Source: Helicobacter sp. (GTDB lineage: Bacteria > Campylobacterota > Campylobacteria > Campylobacterales > Helicobacteraceae). From it: a stretch of 64,000 nt of DNA. Of the stretch, positions 27,019-37,154 are shown one piece after another (within the stretch, counting starts at the first letter, position 1; every line of letters begins with the position of its first letter). A program made the position numbers and the translations under genes. The stretch lies in contig NZ_JAFVUX010000020.1 in NCBI RefSeq assembly GCF_017502485.1, positions 83,807 through 147,806 of the forward strand, read 5' to 3'. A model generated the notes under the pieces. It did not search any database and was not told where the DNA came from. It saw only the letters and a program-made list of their open reading frames with translations.

Positions 27019-27867
27019 CTAACTACTGCAAAGATTTTTTAGCACAAAACTCCCTTGTGACTGCTGTAAGAACCTAGCCACCACCGCACACTTGATTTTA
27101 AACAACAAAAATACTCGAGGATCTACACTAGCTTCTAAACACTCAAAATTCCCCATGCCCTTTGCCAAAACCACATCTGCCCTATCATATAACTCTTTAG
27201 CCTGCGATGAAGCACACTCATACAAAAACCCGGGTGAGCGCACACCAGAATCCACCACTTCACACACTTCCAAGATGGGAGAATTATTATCGTGCAAATC
27301 TTGCAAAGTAATGTCGTTGATGATAGGTGCTCCACGCGTGAAATAATACACTCTAAGTGTAGGGTAAAGAGCTAGCAGTATTTTGATAAACTCACTATCA
27401 AACACATCTTCTCCAGCATTATCACCAATATAAATAAGATCTTGCGCACTAGCAAGCTTCTGTTCCAAATACCCTATATCATAAATAGCAAACTCCATAG
27501 AATCCATATCAAACAAGCACGACTCTACATCAAACTCACTCGCACTCCCATAGTCGATGATATTACCAAGAGCAGCGAGCCTTATGCCAAATTCTAAAGA
27601 ATGCGATGCAGTAAAACAAGCTTGAAGCTGCTGCAAAACTCGACGCGCTTTTTGTATGCTTCTAGTCTTTTGCTCCTTATATAAATCTTTCTTACCCACA
27701 AAAGCACTAATGTTCTCATAAACAGATACGGCAAGCTTTGGTGGCGGACATAACGGAAGAGAGTCTAAAATAGGTAAAGCAAAAGAATCTTGCGCAGCTA
27801 TATGATAAGACAAAGTGCGTTTAGCTTGAGTGCGCAAACACTCAAGACACTCTGGCGTAGCACGCAC
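27019..27867 (-). CDS. DUF89 family protein (damage-control phosphatase-like)
   Basis: 282-residue DUF89 protein. The metal site is seen in YIGDNAGEDVFDSEF (D-N-x-G-E and a further Asp), the LAKGMGNFECL motif follows near the C-terminus, and the N-terminal ECLECLRTQAKR is the Cys-containing start typical of prokaryotic members. DUF89 proteins are metal-dependent phosphatases proposed to remove damaged phospho-metabolites. The stop/start with DUF3972 overlaps by one base at 27867. Substrate unknown. Confidence 0.88.
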   Translation of the reverse strand: MRATPECLECLRTQAKRTLSYHIAAQDSFALPILDSLPLCPPPKLAVSVYENISAFVGKKDLYKEQKTRSIQKARRVLQQLQACFTASHSLEFGIRLAALGNIIDYGSASEFDVESCLFDMDSMEFAIYDIGYLEQKLASAQDLIYIGDNAGEDVFDSEFIKILLALYPTLRVYYFTRGAPIINDITLQDLHDNNSPILEVCEVVDSGVRSPGFLYECASSQAKELYDRADVVLAKGMGNFECLEASVDPRVFLLFKIKCAVVARFLQQSQGSFVLKNLCSS

Positions 27868-28355
27868 TATTTATTACCACTAAGGTCAGAAACTTTTCCC
27901 CACATAAGCCGATACTTACGCTTCATAAACTCTAGCTCTTCCCTAGCAGATTTTAACTCTTCGCGCATTATATCAATGGTCTTTTTATCATCATCATAAA
28001 CTTCTTGCATAGAAATCAATGCTTCTTTTAAAAAACTATTTTCACTCTTAAATGCACTTATTGTCTCATCTTTTGCACCAATTACTTTCTCGTGTAGTCC
28101 CATAATCGTATGGATCGTGCGCTCCACAAATACGGGGTCATACGCCACGCCATTAGCTTCTGCTGAGGTCAATCCTGTTTGGACGCGATTAATAAGCGCA
28201 TTTGTGCTACTTTGTGCTTCAATAAGCAACTGTCCGCCTTCTTCCTTGCTTGCAATAGTACCGCTCTCTATCATCTCTCTTACTTTTTGCTCTTCAAGAC
28301 CAGAAAGCTTGATAAACTCGCTCAACTCCAACCACGCGGTATTTTTCGCTTCCAT
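27867..28355 (-). CDS. DUF3972-type protein: predicted HTH plus coiled coil
   Basis: 162-residue protein. Residues 8-45 (LELSEFIKLSGLEEQKVREMIESG) look like a MerR-like helix-turn-helix; residues 90-155 form a strongly charged coiled coil. This matches an uncharacterised epsilonproteobacterial family (DUF3972). It is embedded between purE and DUF89 with 2-bp and 1-bp junctions. A DNA-binding or scaffold role is possible but unproven. Confidence 0.75.
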   Translation of the reverse strand: MEAKNTAWLELSEFIKLSGLEEQKVREMIESGTIASKEEGGQLLIEAQSSTNALINRVQTGLTSAEANGVAYDPVFVERTIHTIMGLHEKVIGAKDETISAFKSENSFLKEALISMQEVYDDDKKTIDIMREELKSAREELEFMKRKYRLMWGKVSDLSGNK

Positions 28356-28357
28356 AT

Positions 28358-28864
28358 TTAACCCCTACTTGGTAGTCTTACTTCAATGCTCTTAGAATCT
28401 TTCTCTATCTGCTCTATCTTCACTGCCCTATCTGCAAGCAATTTCTCCGCTAAATCCGTGTTAACCAATGCTAAAATCTGCATCGCCAAATATGCAGCAT
28501 TTACTGCGCCAGCCTTGCCCACTGCCATACAAGCTACAGGCATACCACCGGGCATTTGTGCGGTAGAGAGCAAAGCATCAAGCCCATCAAGCACCCCACC
28601 AGATAATGGTACACCTATGACAGGCTTTGTCGTTTGCGCGCATACTGCTCCAGCAAGATGAGCTGCCATACCAGCAGCACAGATAAATACTTGCGCGCCT
28701 TTAGATTCTGCTTCTTTAACATAGAGCTTCGTCCTATCCGGACTCCTGTGTGCAGAGCTAATTACCACCTCATAAGAGACAGAAAAGGACTCCAACACTA
28801 CCAAACATTGGCGCATAATCTCATAATCACTCTTGCTCCCCATAATCACACTAACAAAGCCCAT
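28358..28864 (-). CDS. purE: N5-carboxyaminoimidazole ribonucleotide mutase
   Basis: Class I PurE, interconverting N5-CAIR and CAIR in purine synthesis. 168 residues with GSKSDYEIM at the phosphate-binding N-terminus, the catalytic histidine in [10 protein letters not shown], and [24 protein letters not shown]. Start supported by AAGGAG. No purK is adjacent. With purD, purC, purS and purQ in this window it shows that de novo purine synthesis is retained, unlike in H. pylori. Confidence 0.96.
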   Translation of the reverse strand: MGFVSVIMGSKSDYEIMRQCLVVLESFSVSYEVVISSAHRSPDRTKLYVKEAESKGAQVFICAAGMAAHLAGAVCAQTTKPVIGVPLSGGVLDGLDALLSTAQMPGGMPVACMAVGKAGAVNAAYLAMQILALVNTDLAEKLLADRAVKIEQIEKDSKSIEVRLPSRG

Positions 28865-28876
28865 AGTTTCTCCTTG

Positions 28877-31258
28877 CTATTGACAATTCACACACTCTAT
28901 ACTTCTATCTAGCACTTCTTCTGCCTCTGGACTCTGGGAGCGAAGATAGTAGGTAGATTTTAACCCGAGCTTCCAAGCAAGCGTATAGATTTCGTGAAGC
29001 ATCTTACCGCTTACATTTACTTGATTAAGTTTGATGAAAATATTTGTGCTTTGCCCTTGATCAATCCATTTTTGTCGCACTGCGGCAGCCTTAATAATGT
29101 CGCGCTGATCAATATCATAAGCACTCTTGTAATACTCCCAAGTATCCAGCGTGAGCTTAGGGGCAACTACTGGGATAAGCCCGCTTAAATTCTCTTCTGA
29201 CCATTTTTTACGATAAATTGGCTCGATAGTTTGTGTCGTCCCCACAAGAATACTAATGGAGCTAGTAGGCGCAATCGCCATAAGATAACCATTGCGCATA
29301 CCATTTTCACGCACAATCTTGCGCAAACTCTGCCAATCACAACTTAGGCTAAAAAGTCCCCCTCTATCAACAAGCCTTAGGGCTTCTTTATTTGCTAAAT
29401 CAATAGGGAAAATCCCTTTACTCCAATTTGATCCTTCAAACTGTGGATAGCTACCGCGCTCTTTAGCGAGATTAGAGCTAGCTAGGATAGCGTTGTAGCT
29501 TATCATCTCCATAAGCTCATCAATCTTACATAAATGTTCTAGCGATCCCCAGTGGATCTTTTCTGTAGCGAGTAGCTCTGCTTCGCCCATTACACCAAGT
29601 CCTATAGCTCGGTTAAGAAGATTTGTAGCCTTCACCTTGCGATTAGGATAAAAGTTAAGATCAATCACATTATCAAGCATCCTAATAGCCACAGGTACTA
29701 CCCGCTCAATATCCTCTTTGGTGTGAATTCTACTGAGATTAATACTCGCAAGATTACAAACTGCTGTGAGCCCACCTTCTTGAATTCTTTGTGTGATGAA
29801 AACTCTCTTCCCACCAACAGAATCTAGACTTGTTAGCTTGTTAGCTTTCTTACTAAGTCCACCATCAGTAACTACCATATCCCGTTCTTCAAAGATCTCT
29901 TTGCTACCATCTTCAAACTCTATCTCCACCTTATAATGACTTGGTGCGGTATTTTGGAATATTTCTGTGCAGAGATTTGAGCTACGGATAATGCCAGCGT
30001 GCCCATTAGGGTTAGCCCTATTAGCATTATCTTTAAAACACAAAAAAGGCAATCCTGTCTCAAAATAATTTGTAAGAATCTTTTTCCACAAGTCTTTTGC
30101 TCGAATTTCTTCTTTGATGATATTTGGGTCATTCTCTAGCTCAATATAGCGTTTTTCAAACTCTTCTCCATATAGCTCTGTAAGCTCTGGGCACTGATAG
30201 GGATCAAAAAGAGTCCAAAGCCTATCTTCTACTACACGCTTCATGAACAAATCTGGAATCCATAACGCCGGGAATAAATCGTGTGTGCGCCTACGCTCTT
30301 CACCAGAGTTTTTACGCAAGTCAATAAAGTCAGTTACATCAAAATGCCACACCTCTAAATATGTAGCAATAGCTCCCTTGCGTGTGCCTAGCTGATCCAC
30401 GGCAATGGCTACATCATTGGTGATTTTCAAAAACGGGACAACACCTCCAGCAGCACGCTTATGCCCATCAATAAAGCTTCCAAGCCCCCTTACCTTAGAG
30501 TAGTCCCAGCCAATACCACCACCATATTTACTAAGCAGTGCCATCTCCTTGTATGCGTCAAAAATACCTTCGATATTATCAGGCGTGCTGCCTATAAAGC
30601 ACGAGCTAAGCTGGTGCCTTGGAGTGCGTGCATTCGCTAAAGTTGGAGTCGCACATACAACTTCAAACTTTGAAATTAGATCATAGAATTTTATTGCCCA
30701 TTCATTGGGATTTTGTTCATTTTGTGCCAAAAACATCGCAATAGCCATAAACATATGCTGGGGTAGCTCAATAGGCTCGCCACTTGCATCTTTGATCAAA
30801 TACCGATCATAGAGAGTTTTGATCCCCAAATAGTTGAACTGCAAATCTCGTTCAGGATTGATGTGGGAGTTTAGCAAGTCTAGATCAAATTTTTCTCTCA
30901 AGCCCATAACAATTCTGCCAGCCTTCTCAGCTTTATCAAAATACTCTTGTAATGTCCTATAACCTGTAAATCTACTTACTCGATGATATAAGTCATAAAG
31001 AAACAAACGAGCCGCGACAAAAGTCCAATTGGGCGCATCAATATCAATCTTATCGACAGCTGCCTTAATAAGTGCTTGCTGGATTTCTTTGGTTGTAATG
31101 CCATCTTTGAAATGTAATTTTGCGTCTAACTCCAAATCACTTTGACTCACACCATTTAGTCCGGCTATGGCACTTGCGGTGTATTTTTGTATTTTTCGTA
31201 TATCAAGCGTTTCAATACGCCCACTTCTCTTTACTACTTTTATCCCCGTCATTGCCAT
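28877..31258 (-). CDS. nrdA: Ribonucleoside-diphosphate reductase, alpha subunit (class Ia)
   Basis: Reduces ribonucleotides to deoxyribonucleotides with a radical from NrdB. 793 residues: N-terminal ATP-cone (VVKRSGRIETLDIRKI) for allosteric control, substrate-site cysteine in LSSCFIGSTPDN, radical-site region SSNLCTEIFQNT, the paired-tyrosine C-terminal region and the redox-active tail CVNCQ. Length and order are typical of epsilonproteobacteria. nrdB is not in the window. It lies 12 bp upstream of purE and 15 bp after the nitroreductase. Confidence 0.96.
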   Translation of the reverse strand: MAMTGIKVVKRSGRIETLDIRKIQKYTASAIAGLNGVSQSDLELDAKLHFKDGITTKEIQQALIKAAVDKIDIDAPNWTFVAARLFLYDLYHRVSRFTGYRTLQEYFDKAEKAGRIVMGLREKFDLDLLNSHINPERDLQFNYLGIKTLYDRYLIKDASGEPIELPQHMFMAIAMFLAQNEQNPNEWAIKFYDLISKFEVVCATPTLANARTPRHQLSSCFIGSTPDNIEGIFDAYKEMALLSKYGGGIGWDYSKVRGLGSFIDGHKRAAGGVVPFLKITNDVAIAVDQLGTRKGAIATYLEVWHFDVTDFIDLRKNSGEERRRTHDLFPALWIPDLFMKRVVEDRLWTLFDPYQCPELTELYGEEFEKRYIELENDPNIIKEEIRAKDLWKKILTNYFETGLPFLCFKDNANRANPNGHAGIIRSSNLCTEIFQNTAPSHYKVEIEFEDGSKEIFEERDMVVTDGGLSKKANKLTSLDSVGGKRVFITQRIQEGGLTAVCNLASINLSRIHTKEDIERVVPVAIRMLDNVIDLNFYPNRKVKATNLLNRAIGLGVMGEAELLATEKIHWGSLEHLCKIDELMEMISYNAILASSNLAKERGSYPQFEGSNWSKGIFPIDLANKEALRLVDRGGLFSLSCDWQSLRKIVRENGMRNGYLMAIAPTSSISILVGTTQTIEPIYRKKWSEENLSGLIPVVAPKLTLDTWEYYKSAYDIDQRDIIKAAAVRQKWIDQGQSTNIFIKLNQVNVSGKMLHEIYTLAWKLGLKSTYYLRSQSPEAEEVLDRSIECVNCQ

Positions 31259-31273
31259 TGTTTGCCCTTTTCC

Positions 31274-31909
31274 TTAAATATATTGCACAAATTCATTTAT
31301 ATCAATACGAGGTGAAACTCGCTTTGGTTCTTCTAGGCGATAGCCAAAAGTCATAATCAAAGCCACTTGATACGCGAAGGTATCTAAGCCCAAAAACCGC
31401 TCAACGCCATCTTTCTCAAAGCCCTCAATCGCACAAGAATCTACTCCTAAATACGCTGCGCAGTCCATCATTGAGCTTGCTACAATATATGCTTGGCGCG
31501 CACTCCATTGAAAAATACTTTGGCTATCCACATAACCATTAGCTTGCAAGAACCCCCTATATCGCTCATCTTTATATGCCCTAATACGATCTGCGTTGAT
31601 GCCTTTGCGCCCAAAGCTCCACATTGCATAGTTAGTATCACTTCGCATATCAGCAATTTTAGAGAGATACACCACAAGCTCGCTGGCTTGAGTGATTTGA
31701 TCCTGATTCCAACAAAGTGTCTTTAGTTGCTCTTTTTTCTCTTTGTCTCGCACCACAAGCAATCGTGTGGGCTCCATCCCAAAGGAGCTTGGCGAGAGCC
31801 TACCAGATTCTAGGATTAACTCAAATACTTCAAGCGGTATTGATCTTGTCGCATCAAACTTCTTACAAGCGTGGCGGAATCGCATCGCTTGGATAAAGGT
31901 ATTATCCAT
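31274..31909 (-). CDS. NAD(P)H-dependent nitroreductase family protein (FrxA-like)
   Basis: FMN-dependent nitroreductase of 211 residues. RFRHACKKFD at the N-terminus (the R-x-S-x-x-x-F flavin motif), LESGRLSPSSFGMEPTRLLVV and the C-terminal IMTFGYRLEEPKR match the NfsB/FrxA branch; similarity to H. pylori FrxA (LAPSSIGLEPW) is closer than to RdxA. Start at 31909 has AAGGAGTAAG upstream; a longer frame to 31981 would overlap typA by 50 nt. Enzymes of this group activate metronidazole; physiological substrate unknown. Confidence 0.9.
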   Translation of the reverse strand: MDNTFIQAMRFRHACKKFDATRSIPLEVFELILESGRLSPSSFGMEPTRLLVVRDKEKKEQLKTLCWNQDQITQASELVVYLSKIADMRSDTNYAMWSFGRKGINADRIRAYKDERYRGFLQANGYVDSQSIFQWSARQAYIVASSMMDCAAYLGVDSCAIEGFEKDGVERFLGLDTFAYQVALIMTFGYRLEEPKRVSPRIDINEFVQYI

Positions 31910-31931
31910 TCTTACTCCTTTGCAACGGTAT

Positions 31932-33746
31932 CTAACGCACACTATTCTTGCTGGCAGCTCGTTTGCGCAAATTTGGCTCAAGGATCTTTTTCCTAATGCG
32001 TATATTACTTGGCGTAACCTCTAAAATCTCATCTTCTTCTATCCACTCTAGCGCACGCTCTAGGGTAAGATCTCTTGGTGGCACAAGTTTAATGGCATCA
32101 TCACTTCCACTTGCGCGCATATTTGTGAGATGTTTAGCTTTAATTGGATTAACATCTAAATCATTATCTCGACTATGCTCCCCAATGATCATACCCACAT
32201 ATACCTTAGTTTGTGGTGCGACAAACAGCACACCGCGTTCTTGGATATTAAAGAGTGAGAATCCTGTCGCTTCACCATTTTCCATAGAGATCAAAGCACC
32301 ATTTTTGCGAGATTCTACATTGCCACTAAATGGGCGAAACTCCAAAAAGCTGTGATTCATAATCCCTTCACCCTTTGTATCTGTCAAAAATTCACTTCGA
32401 TAGCCAATAAGCCCACGCGCTGGAATCTCAAACTCCAATCTCGTATAGCCATCACCCATAGGATTCATCGCCTTCATTTCAGCCTTGCGCTTACCAAGTC
32501 GCTCAATAATTGCACCACTAAAATCCTGCGGTGTATCAATAACCAAATGCTCAAACGGCTCACATTTAGCTCCATCGATCTCTTTAATAATAACTTCTGG
32601 ACGAGAAATGCTAAACTCAAAACCCTCGCGCCGCAGATTCTCTGCTAAAATTGTGATTTGTAGCTCACCCCTACCACTTACGCGAAACTTTCCTTCTCCC
32701 ATTTCTTCACAACGCATAGCGATATTGGTTTGCATTTCTTTAAGTAATCTATCTTTTAGCTTATTTGCCGTTACATGTTTGCCTTCTAGCCCAGCCAAAG
32801 GGCTATCATTGACTGCAAAATACACACTCATCGTAGGCTCTTCTAAATGCATGGGGTCTAAGGGCATAGGATTATTTGGATCGACAATTGAGTCTCCAAC
32901 ATCAATAGCATTAAACCCGGCGATTGCTACAATATCCCCTGCCTCAGCAGAATCTATCTCAGTGCGCGCCAAGCCCATAAAACCAATAAGTTTTGTAATA
33001 CGTCCTGTTTCTTTCTCGCCATCACTCTTGGCAAGCATTACGCTCTCACTCTTTTTCACACGCCCGTTAAAAACGCGCGCGATCCCAATTTTTCCTACAT
33101 AATTATCATAATCGAGAGTGAATATTTGCATTTGCAAAGCATTATCCACGCTACCGCTAGGAGCTGGCACAAAATCTAAAATCGTCTCAAATAAAGGCTC
33201 TAAATTCTCCTTAGGGTCATTTAGATCCCTGATTGCATAACCATCGCGCGCTGCAGCATATACAACCGGGAAGTCTAGTTGCTCATCACTAGCACCCATA
33301 GCGACAAAAAGATCAAACACTTCATCAACTACCCTATCTGGCTCAGCAGCTGGCTTGTCAATTTTATTAACCACGACAATGGGGCAAATCCCAAAACCTA
33401 ACGCTTTTTTAACGACAAATTTAGTTTGAGGCATAACACCCTCTTGTGCATCTACAAGCAATAACACGCCATCTACCATCTTTAGCACCCGCTCTACCTC
33501 TCCACCAAAATCCGCGTGCCCGGGAGTGTCTATAATATTAATCTTGGTATCCCTATAAGTAATTGCCGTATTTTTGGAAAGTATAGTAATCCCACGCTCT
33601 CTCTCTAAATCATTAGAATCCATCACGCGCTCATCTACCTTTTCGCGCTCTCCAAATGTGCCAGATTGACTCAAAAGCCCATCGACTAAAGTTGTTTTGC
33701 CGTGATCGACATGGGCGATTACTGCGATATTTCGTATATTTTGCAT
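31932..33746 (-). CDS. typA: Translational GTPase TypA/BipA
   Basis: Ribosome-associated GTPase for stress adaptation and 50S assembly. 604 residues: G1 [16 protein letters not shown]3 [16 protein letters not shown]4 VNKIDKP, then EF-Tu domain 2, EF-G domain III/V-like modules and the BipA-specific C-terminus. Start MQNIRNIAV at 33746 is the family start; the open frame extends to 33815 without support. It is first gene of the minus-strand block running to the M23 peptidase. Confidence 0.96.
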   Translation of the reverse strand: MQNIRNIAVIAHVDHGKTTLVDGLLSQSGTFGEREKVDERVMDSNDLERERGITILSKNTAITYRDTKINIIDTPGHADFGGEVERVLKMVDGVLLLVDAQEGVMPQTKFVVKKALGFGICPIVVVNKIDKPAAEPDRVVDEVFDLFVAMGASDEQLDFPVVYAAARDGYAIRDLNDPKENLEPLFETILDFVPAPSGSVDNALQMQIFTLDYDNYVGKIGIARVFNGRVKKSESVMLAKSDGEKETGRITKLIGFMGLARTEIDSAEAGDIVAIAGFNAIDVGDSIVDPNNPMPLDPMHLEEPTMSVYFAVNDSPLAGLEGKHVTANKLKDRLLKEMQTNIAMRCEEMGEGKFRVSGRGELQITILAENLRREGFEFSISRPEVIIKEIDGAKCEPFEHLVIDTPQDFSGAIIERLGKRKAEMKAMNPMGDGYTRLEFEIPARGLIGYRSEFLTDTKGEGIMNHSFLEFRPFSGNVESRKNGALISMENGEATGFSLFNIQERGVLFVAPQTKVYVGMIIGEHSRDNDLDVNPIKAKHLTNMRASGSDDAIKLVPPRDLTLERALEWIEEDEILEVTPSNIRIRKKILEPNLRKRAASKNSVR

Positions 33747-33848
33747 TAGAAAACTTTCTATTTGGAATTTGGAAGTGGGATTGTAGCACACTAACCTTAA
33801 GCTTTTGTATAACAATAAGCGTATAAGATAGACCCTTAAGAATCTCGC

Positions 33849-33854
33849 TATAAT
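33849..33854 (+). promoter_or_regulatory. -10 element of the lipoprotein gene
   Basis: TATAAT 53 bp before the ATG at 33908, opposite the typA upstream region. Confidence 0.45.
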
Positions 33855-33907
33855 ACCTACGATACAAGTTATTTCAACACATTTTACGCACTAGGCAAAG
33901 GATATAG

Positions 33908-35380
33908 ATGTGCTCATGGAAGCTTTTTTGTGTAAAGCAGATATGTCTTAAAAATTTAGCAATACTGTGTGTTGCTACTAGTATTTTTTCAGGCTGTGCT
34001 ACTGATGTAGCCACTCTTGAGCGCTTTAGTAAAATCTACTACAATCACTCCATAGACAAAGCCCATAAATTTGCAAGCAAAAAGGCAAAAAGCGGCGATC
34101 TACTGTGGCTTATGCAAGCTGGGGTTAGTGGCTTTCATACACAGAGCACAAGTACCCTACTCCTACTTGATCAAAGCGAAAGCAAGCTACAAGAATTTGA
34201 GCAAGAAGGCTTGCTCGCTTCTACACTTACACAAGTGGGAGCAACGCTTGTCAATGACAATATTAGAAACTATCGTGGCAATATCTATGAAAGCATATTT
34301 GTAAATTACTATAAAGCTCTAGCCTATCTTGCCAATAACGATCTAGCAAGTGCCCAAGTAGAGCTTAATCGCGCCAATGACCGCCAAAGAAGAGCCAAAG
34401 ATTACTATGCCAAGCAAATCGCCAAAGCTTTAGAACAAGAGCAAGATAGATACAATAAAAGCAATGCAAATAGTATTATAGATCAAGCGCGATCCACTAG
34501 AGAAATCGACAACATTCTCTCCAAGCATTATGGCAATCTCAAGTATTTTAGTGCATTTGAAAACTTCATCAATCCAAGCGTATCATATATATCTGGCTTG
34601 GTGTTTTTGCTCTATGGAGATTCCAAAGGCTTAAACTACCTTAAAGAAGCCTATGGTATCACGCGTTCACCGATTATCGCAAGCGATATGAAGCATTTTC
34701 TCTCTCATAGCAAGCAAGCTTATACTTGGATTATCCTTGAAGAAGGCAGGCAAGCTAAAAAAACAGAACTACACATATCACTACCATTTTATACGACACA
34801 AGGACTCTATCATTTTGGTTTGGCACTACCACAGCTAGAATCCATACCAAGTCTCAGGCAGAACTACATGCTAGAATCTAGTAGTGCCAAATTTGAAGTG
34901 CTAGCAGAAATAGACCCCATCATTGCCACCGAGTTTGAAAAGCAGCTCAAAGCCATCAGCACACGCGCACTAGTATCAAGCAGTATTAAGCTTGCTATGC
35001 AAGTAGGCGTATCTAGCACATTAGATCAAGTCAATCCTATACTAGGATTACTTGGATCTATGCTAAGCTCTATTTACTCTATGGCAACAACAAGCGCAGA
35101 CCTACGCACAACAAGCGTACTTCCTAAAAGGATTCTACTGGCTAGAATCCCTCATGTACAGCAACAAACCATCCATATCCTAGCAGACCAGCATAACACG
35201 CCTATTGCAGCAGTGCAATTACAGCAGTGCGATGCACGCTCACAAGAACAGTCAAGAACTAGCACAACAAAAACACATCACCCTATCACCCGAATATGCC
35301 TAGGATATAACTCTATCATCTATATGCGCGATACTCCAGCTAGTGCATATATGCAAGCAATCTATGAGCAAATGCCTTAA
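33908..35380 (+). CDS. Predicted lipoprotein, COG3014-like
   Basis: 490-residue exported lipoprotein. The signal (KNLAILCVATSIFSGC) ends in lipobox F-S-G-C at Cys30. The sequence YESIFVNYYKALAYLANNDLASAQVELNRANDRQ is the TPR-like core of the COG3014 family, followed by a charged helix, a middle region with YISGLVFLLYGDSKG, and a C-terminal beta-rich domain with a Gly/Leu/Ser hydrophobic stretch (ILGLLGSMLSSIYSM). Members are often near LPP20-type lipoproteins and flagellar or envelope genes; role unknown. Start has AAAGGATATAG upstream. Confidence 0.82.
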   Translation: MCSWKLFCVKQICLKNLAILCVATSIFSGCATDVATLERFSKIYYNHSIDKAHKFASKKAKSGDLLWLMQAGVSGFHTQSTSTLLLLDQSESKLQEFEQEGLLASTLTQVGATLVNDNIRNYRGNIYESIFVNYYKALAYLANNDLASAQVELNRANDRQRRAKDYYAKQIAKALEQEQDRYNKSNANSIIDQARSTREIDNILSKHYGNLKYFSAFENFINPSVSYISGLVFLLYGDSKGLNYLKEAYGITRSPIIASDMKHFLSHSKQAYTWIILEEGRQAKKTELHISLPFYTTQGLYHFGLALPQLESIPSLRQNYMLESSSAKFEVLAEIDPIIATEFEKQLKAISTRALVSSSIKLAMQVGVSSTLDQVNPILGLLGSMLSSIYSMATTSADLRTTSVLPKRILLARIPHVQQQTIHILADQHNTPIAAVQLQQCDARSQEQSRTSTTKTHHPITRICLGYNSIIYMRDTPASAYMQAIYEQMP

Positions 35381-35390
35381 AGCACACTAG

Positions 35391-35522
35391 CTACTCAATT
35401 TTGTTTTCCAAGACAGATAGGTCATTAAAGCTCTTGGCTGTGCTAGGATCGCCATAATAAGGGTCTCCTTGGAACCCACACCCTTGTAAGAACACTGCAA
35501 GTAAATATGCTACAATCAACAT
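35391..35522 (-). CDS. Small lipoprotein (43 residues)
   Basis: A short frame too small for most gene callers: MLIVAYLLAVFLQGCGFQGDP followed by a 20-residue hydrophilic tail. LQGC is a clear lipobox and GxxGDP right after the cysteine is typical of tiny proteobacterial lipoproteins such as LptM, usually near lysA. If the in-frame ATG at 35537 is used (MNGFHML, with AGAGG upstream) the gene overlaps the divergent gene by 15 nt. The two start codons abut as CATATG. Localisation is inferred; function unknown. Confidence 0.6.
   Translation of the reverse strand: MLIVAYLLAVFLQGCGFQGDPYYGDPSTAKSFNDLSVLENKIE
35511..35516 (+). promoter_or_regulatory. Extended -10 implying a leaderless transcript
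   Basis: TGCTACAAT ends 6 nt before the ATG at 35523. Transcription would begin at or next to the A of the start codon, and no Shine-Dalgarno sequence is present. Confidence 0.4.
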
Positions 35523-36035
35523 ATGAAAACCATTCATCAAGTCTTTACCTCTTTGCTTATGGATAGTGAGTTTAGCACCCTAGCTAGTCGCCTACGCTCA
35601 CGCCAAAATCTAGAAATATTAAAACACATTCTGCCAGCTGATATGCAAAAGTCTCTTTTGCATATTTCTTACCGAGCACCCACACTGTTATTTTGCTTCA
35701 ACCACCCAAGTCACGCCTATAACTTCAATCATTATAAAAAGAAGGACATTATATATTGTTTAAAAACCTATCCCGATAAATTTGATACCTTTTTAGCAAG
35801 CATTGGAGTAAAATCAATGCAGATCTTTATCCAAAATCTCCAGCTCTCCGGCTATGTGCCTAAGCATATTCTACAAAACCCCACTACAAAAAAGCTTACG
35901 ACAATCCACATTGATGAGCCAGCAAATGGTACATTTATCAATCACGCCACAGATCCACATTTGCATGCGCGATTTGAAGCAATTAGAGCTCTAATCCACA
36001 AGCTCAATAAAAAGCCTACAACAAGCAATAGCTAA
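35523..36035 (+). CDS. Hypothetical protein, possibly DciA/DUF721-like
   Basis: 170-residue protein. The layout of a short N-terminal helix, LEILKHILPADMQKSLLHISYRAPTLLFCFNHPSHAYNF and a following helix recalls DUF721/DciA proteins, which load the replicative helicase, but the match is weak. The C-terminal third is unique. Its stop overlaps the start of the downstream ATPase (TAATG), so the two are co-translated. An alternative start is ATG 35559. Confidence 0.65.
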   Translation: MKTIHQVFTSLLMDSEFSTLASRLRSRQNLEILKHILPADMQKSLLHISYRAPTLLFCFNHPSHAYNFNHYKKKDIIYCLKTYPDKFDTFLASIGVKSMQIFIQNLQLSGYVPKHILQNPTTKKLTTIHIDEPANGTFINHATDPHLHARFEAIRALIHKLNKKPTTSNS

Positions 36036-37099
36036 TGATAGATTTTGCCAAAGCGTATGAAGAAAGAAGTAAGGGTTTTATCATATTCCCGCGCTCAAAC
36101 TCCCCCAAATACAACAAACTGCTTCTCTATGGTGCGCCTAAATGTGGCAAAAGCGCACTAGCCCTTGATTTAACACGCGGTTATAAACAGCAGATTTTAG
36201 TAGATTGTGCAGATTTACGGCTACATAAAACAAGTGCGCAAACTTCCTTGCTAAAGCTATTTTTAGAGAAAAAGTTTGATGTACTAATTATCGATAATTA
36301 TCTCCCAGAAATTACTATCCCAAGCCACCCAAACCTTATCTTAATCACTACAAAAATCACGCACTTACCAGAATCTATTCTCTCAAGCTTTCACGCCCAT
36401 TGTGTGCGAGCCTTGAGCTTTGAAGAATATGTGTCCTTTAGCAAAAGCAACCGCCTAGAATCCATATTTGCTAACTTTCTCAAAGAAGGCAATCTCCCAG
36501 AAATAGCCCTAATGCCAGAACACAAGCGCATCCAACGAATGCAAGAAATTATTTTGCTCTATACCAAGCATAACACAAATATTTTGGCATTTTTGCTCCA
36601 CTATCAAGCAAGACCATTTAACACCCACAATGCATTTTGCCTATTCAAACAGCAACAAAAAATTTCCAAAGACAAAATGTATGCGTTCATACAATCCCTA
36701 AGAGATGAACAAGTGATTTTCACATTCACGCACAAAAATGGTAGAGAGTCCAAGCTCTACTTTTATAACTTTGCCCTACCCTATGCCATCTCACCCACGC
36801 CAAATTTCCAAGCAATTTTTGAAAATATGATTGCTTGTGAGCTACTGCACAGATCATTAGCGGTGGATTATGATGAAGTATGCGATTTCATAGTGCAAAA
36901 TGTAGCAATTTTTGCTACGCCATTCCCCAGCCAAACTCTAATAGAATCTAAAATATCCAAAAACCCGAAAGCATATAAAAAATATATCTTTGTCAGTGTC
37001 GATACTACTATCCCAGAGACAGTTTCACATCTAGGCACCTACCGTGCTATGAGTTTTATCGACTTTGCACTAGATTATCTCCACACCCACAAGCCATAA
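36035..37099 (+). CDS. AAA-type P-loop ATPase with DUF4143-like C-terminus
   Basis: 354-residue ATPase. Walker A GAPKCGKSALALDL (about 33-46), Walker B FDVLIIDNYLP (about 82-92), then a sensor region (LILITTKITHLP), a winged-helix-like stretch and a beta-rich C-terminal domain, the order seen in the AAA_14/DUF4143 family, although canonical DUF4143 motifs are not clear. It carries many Lys/Phe residues and no membrane segment. Paired with the small upstream protein by a 1-nt overlap. Role unknown. Confidence 0.75.
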   Translation: MIDFAKAYEERSKGFIIFPRSNSPKYNKLLLYGAPKCGKSALALDLTRGYKQQILVDCADLRLHKTSAQTSLLKLFLEKKFDVLIIDNYLPEITIPSHPNLILITTKITHLPESILSSFHAHCVRALSFEEYVSFSKSNRLESIFANFLKEGNLPEIALMPEHKRIQRMQEIILLYTKHNTNILAFLLHYQARPFNTHNAFCLFKQQQKISKDKMYAFIQSLRDEQVIFTFTHKNGRESKLYFYNFALPYAISPTPNFQAIFENMIACELLHRSLAVDYDEVCDFIVQNVAIFATPFPSQTLIESKISKNPKAYKKYIFVSVDTTIPETVSHLGTYRAMSFIDFALDYLHTHKP

Positions 37100-37154
37100 T
37101 ACAACAATTTACTTCTTTATTGTATTGTAAGCTCTATAAAATAAAGGAGTAAAA

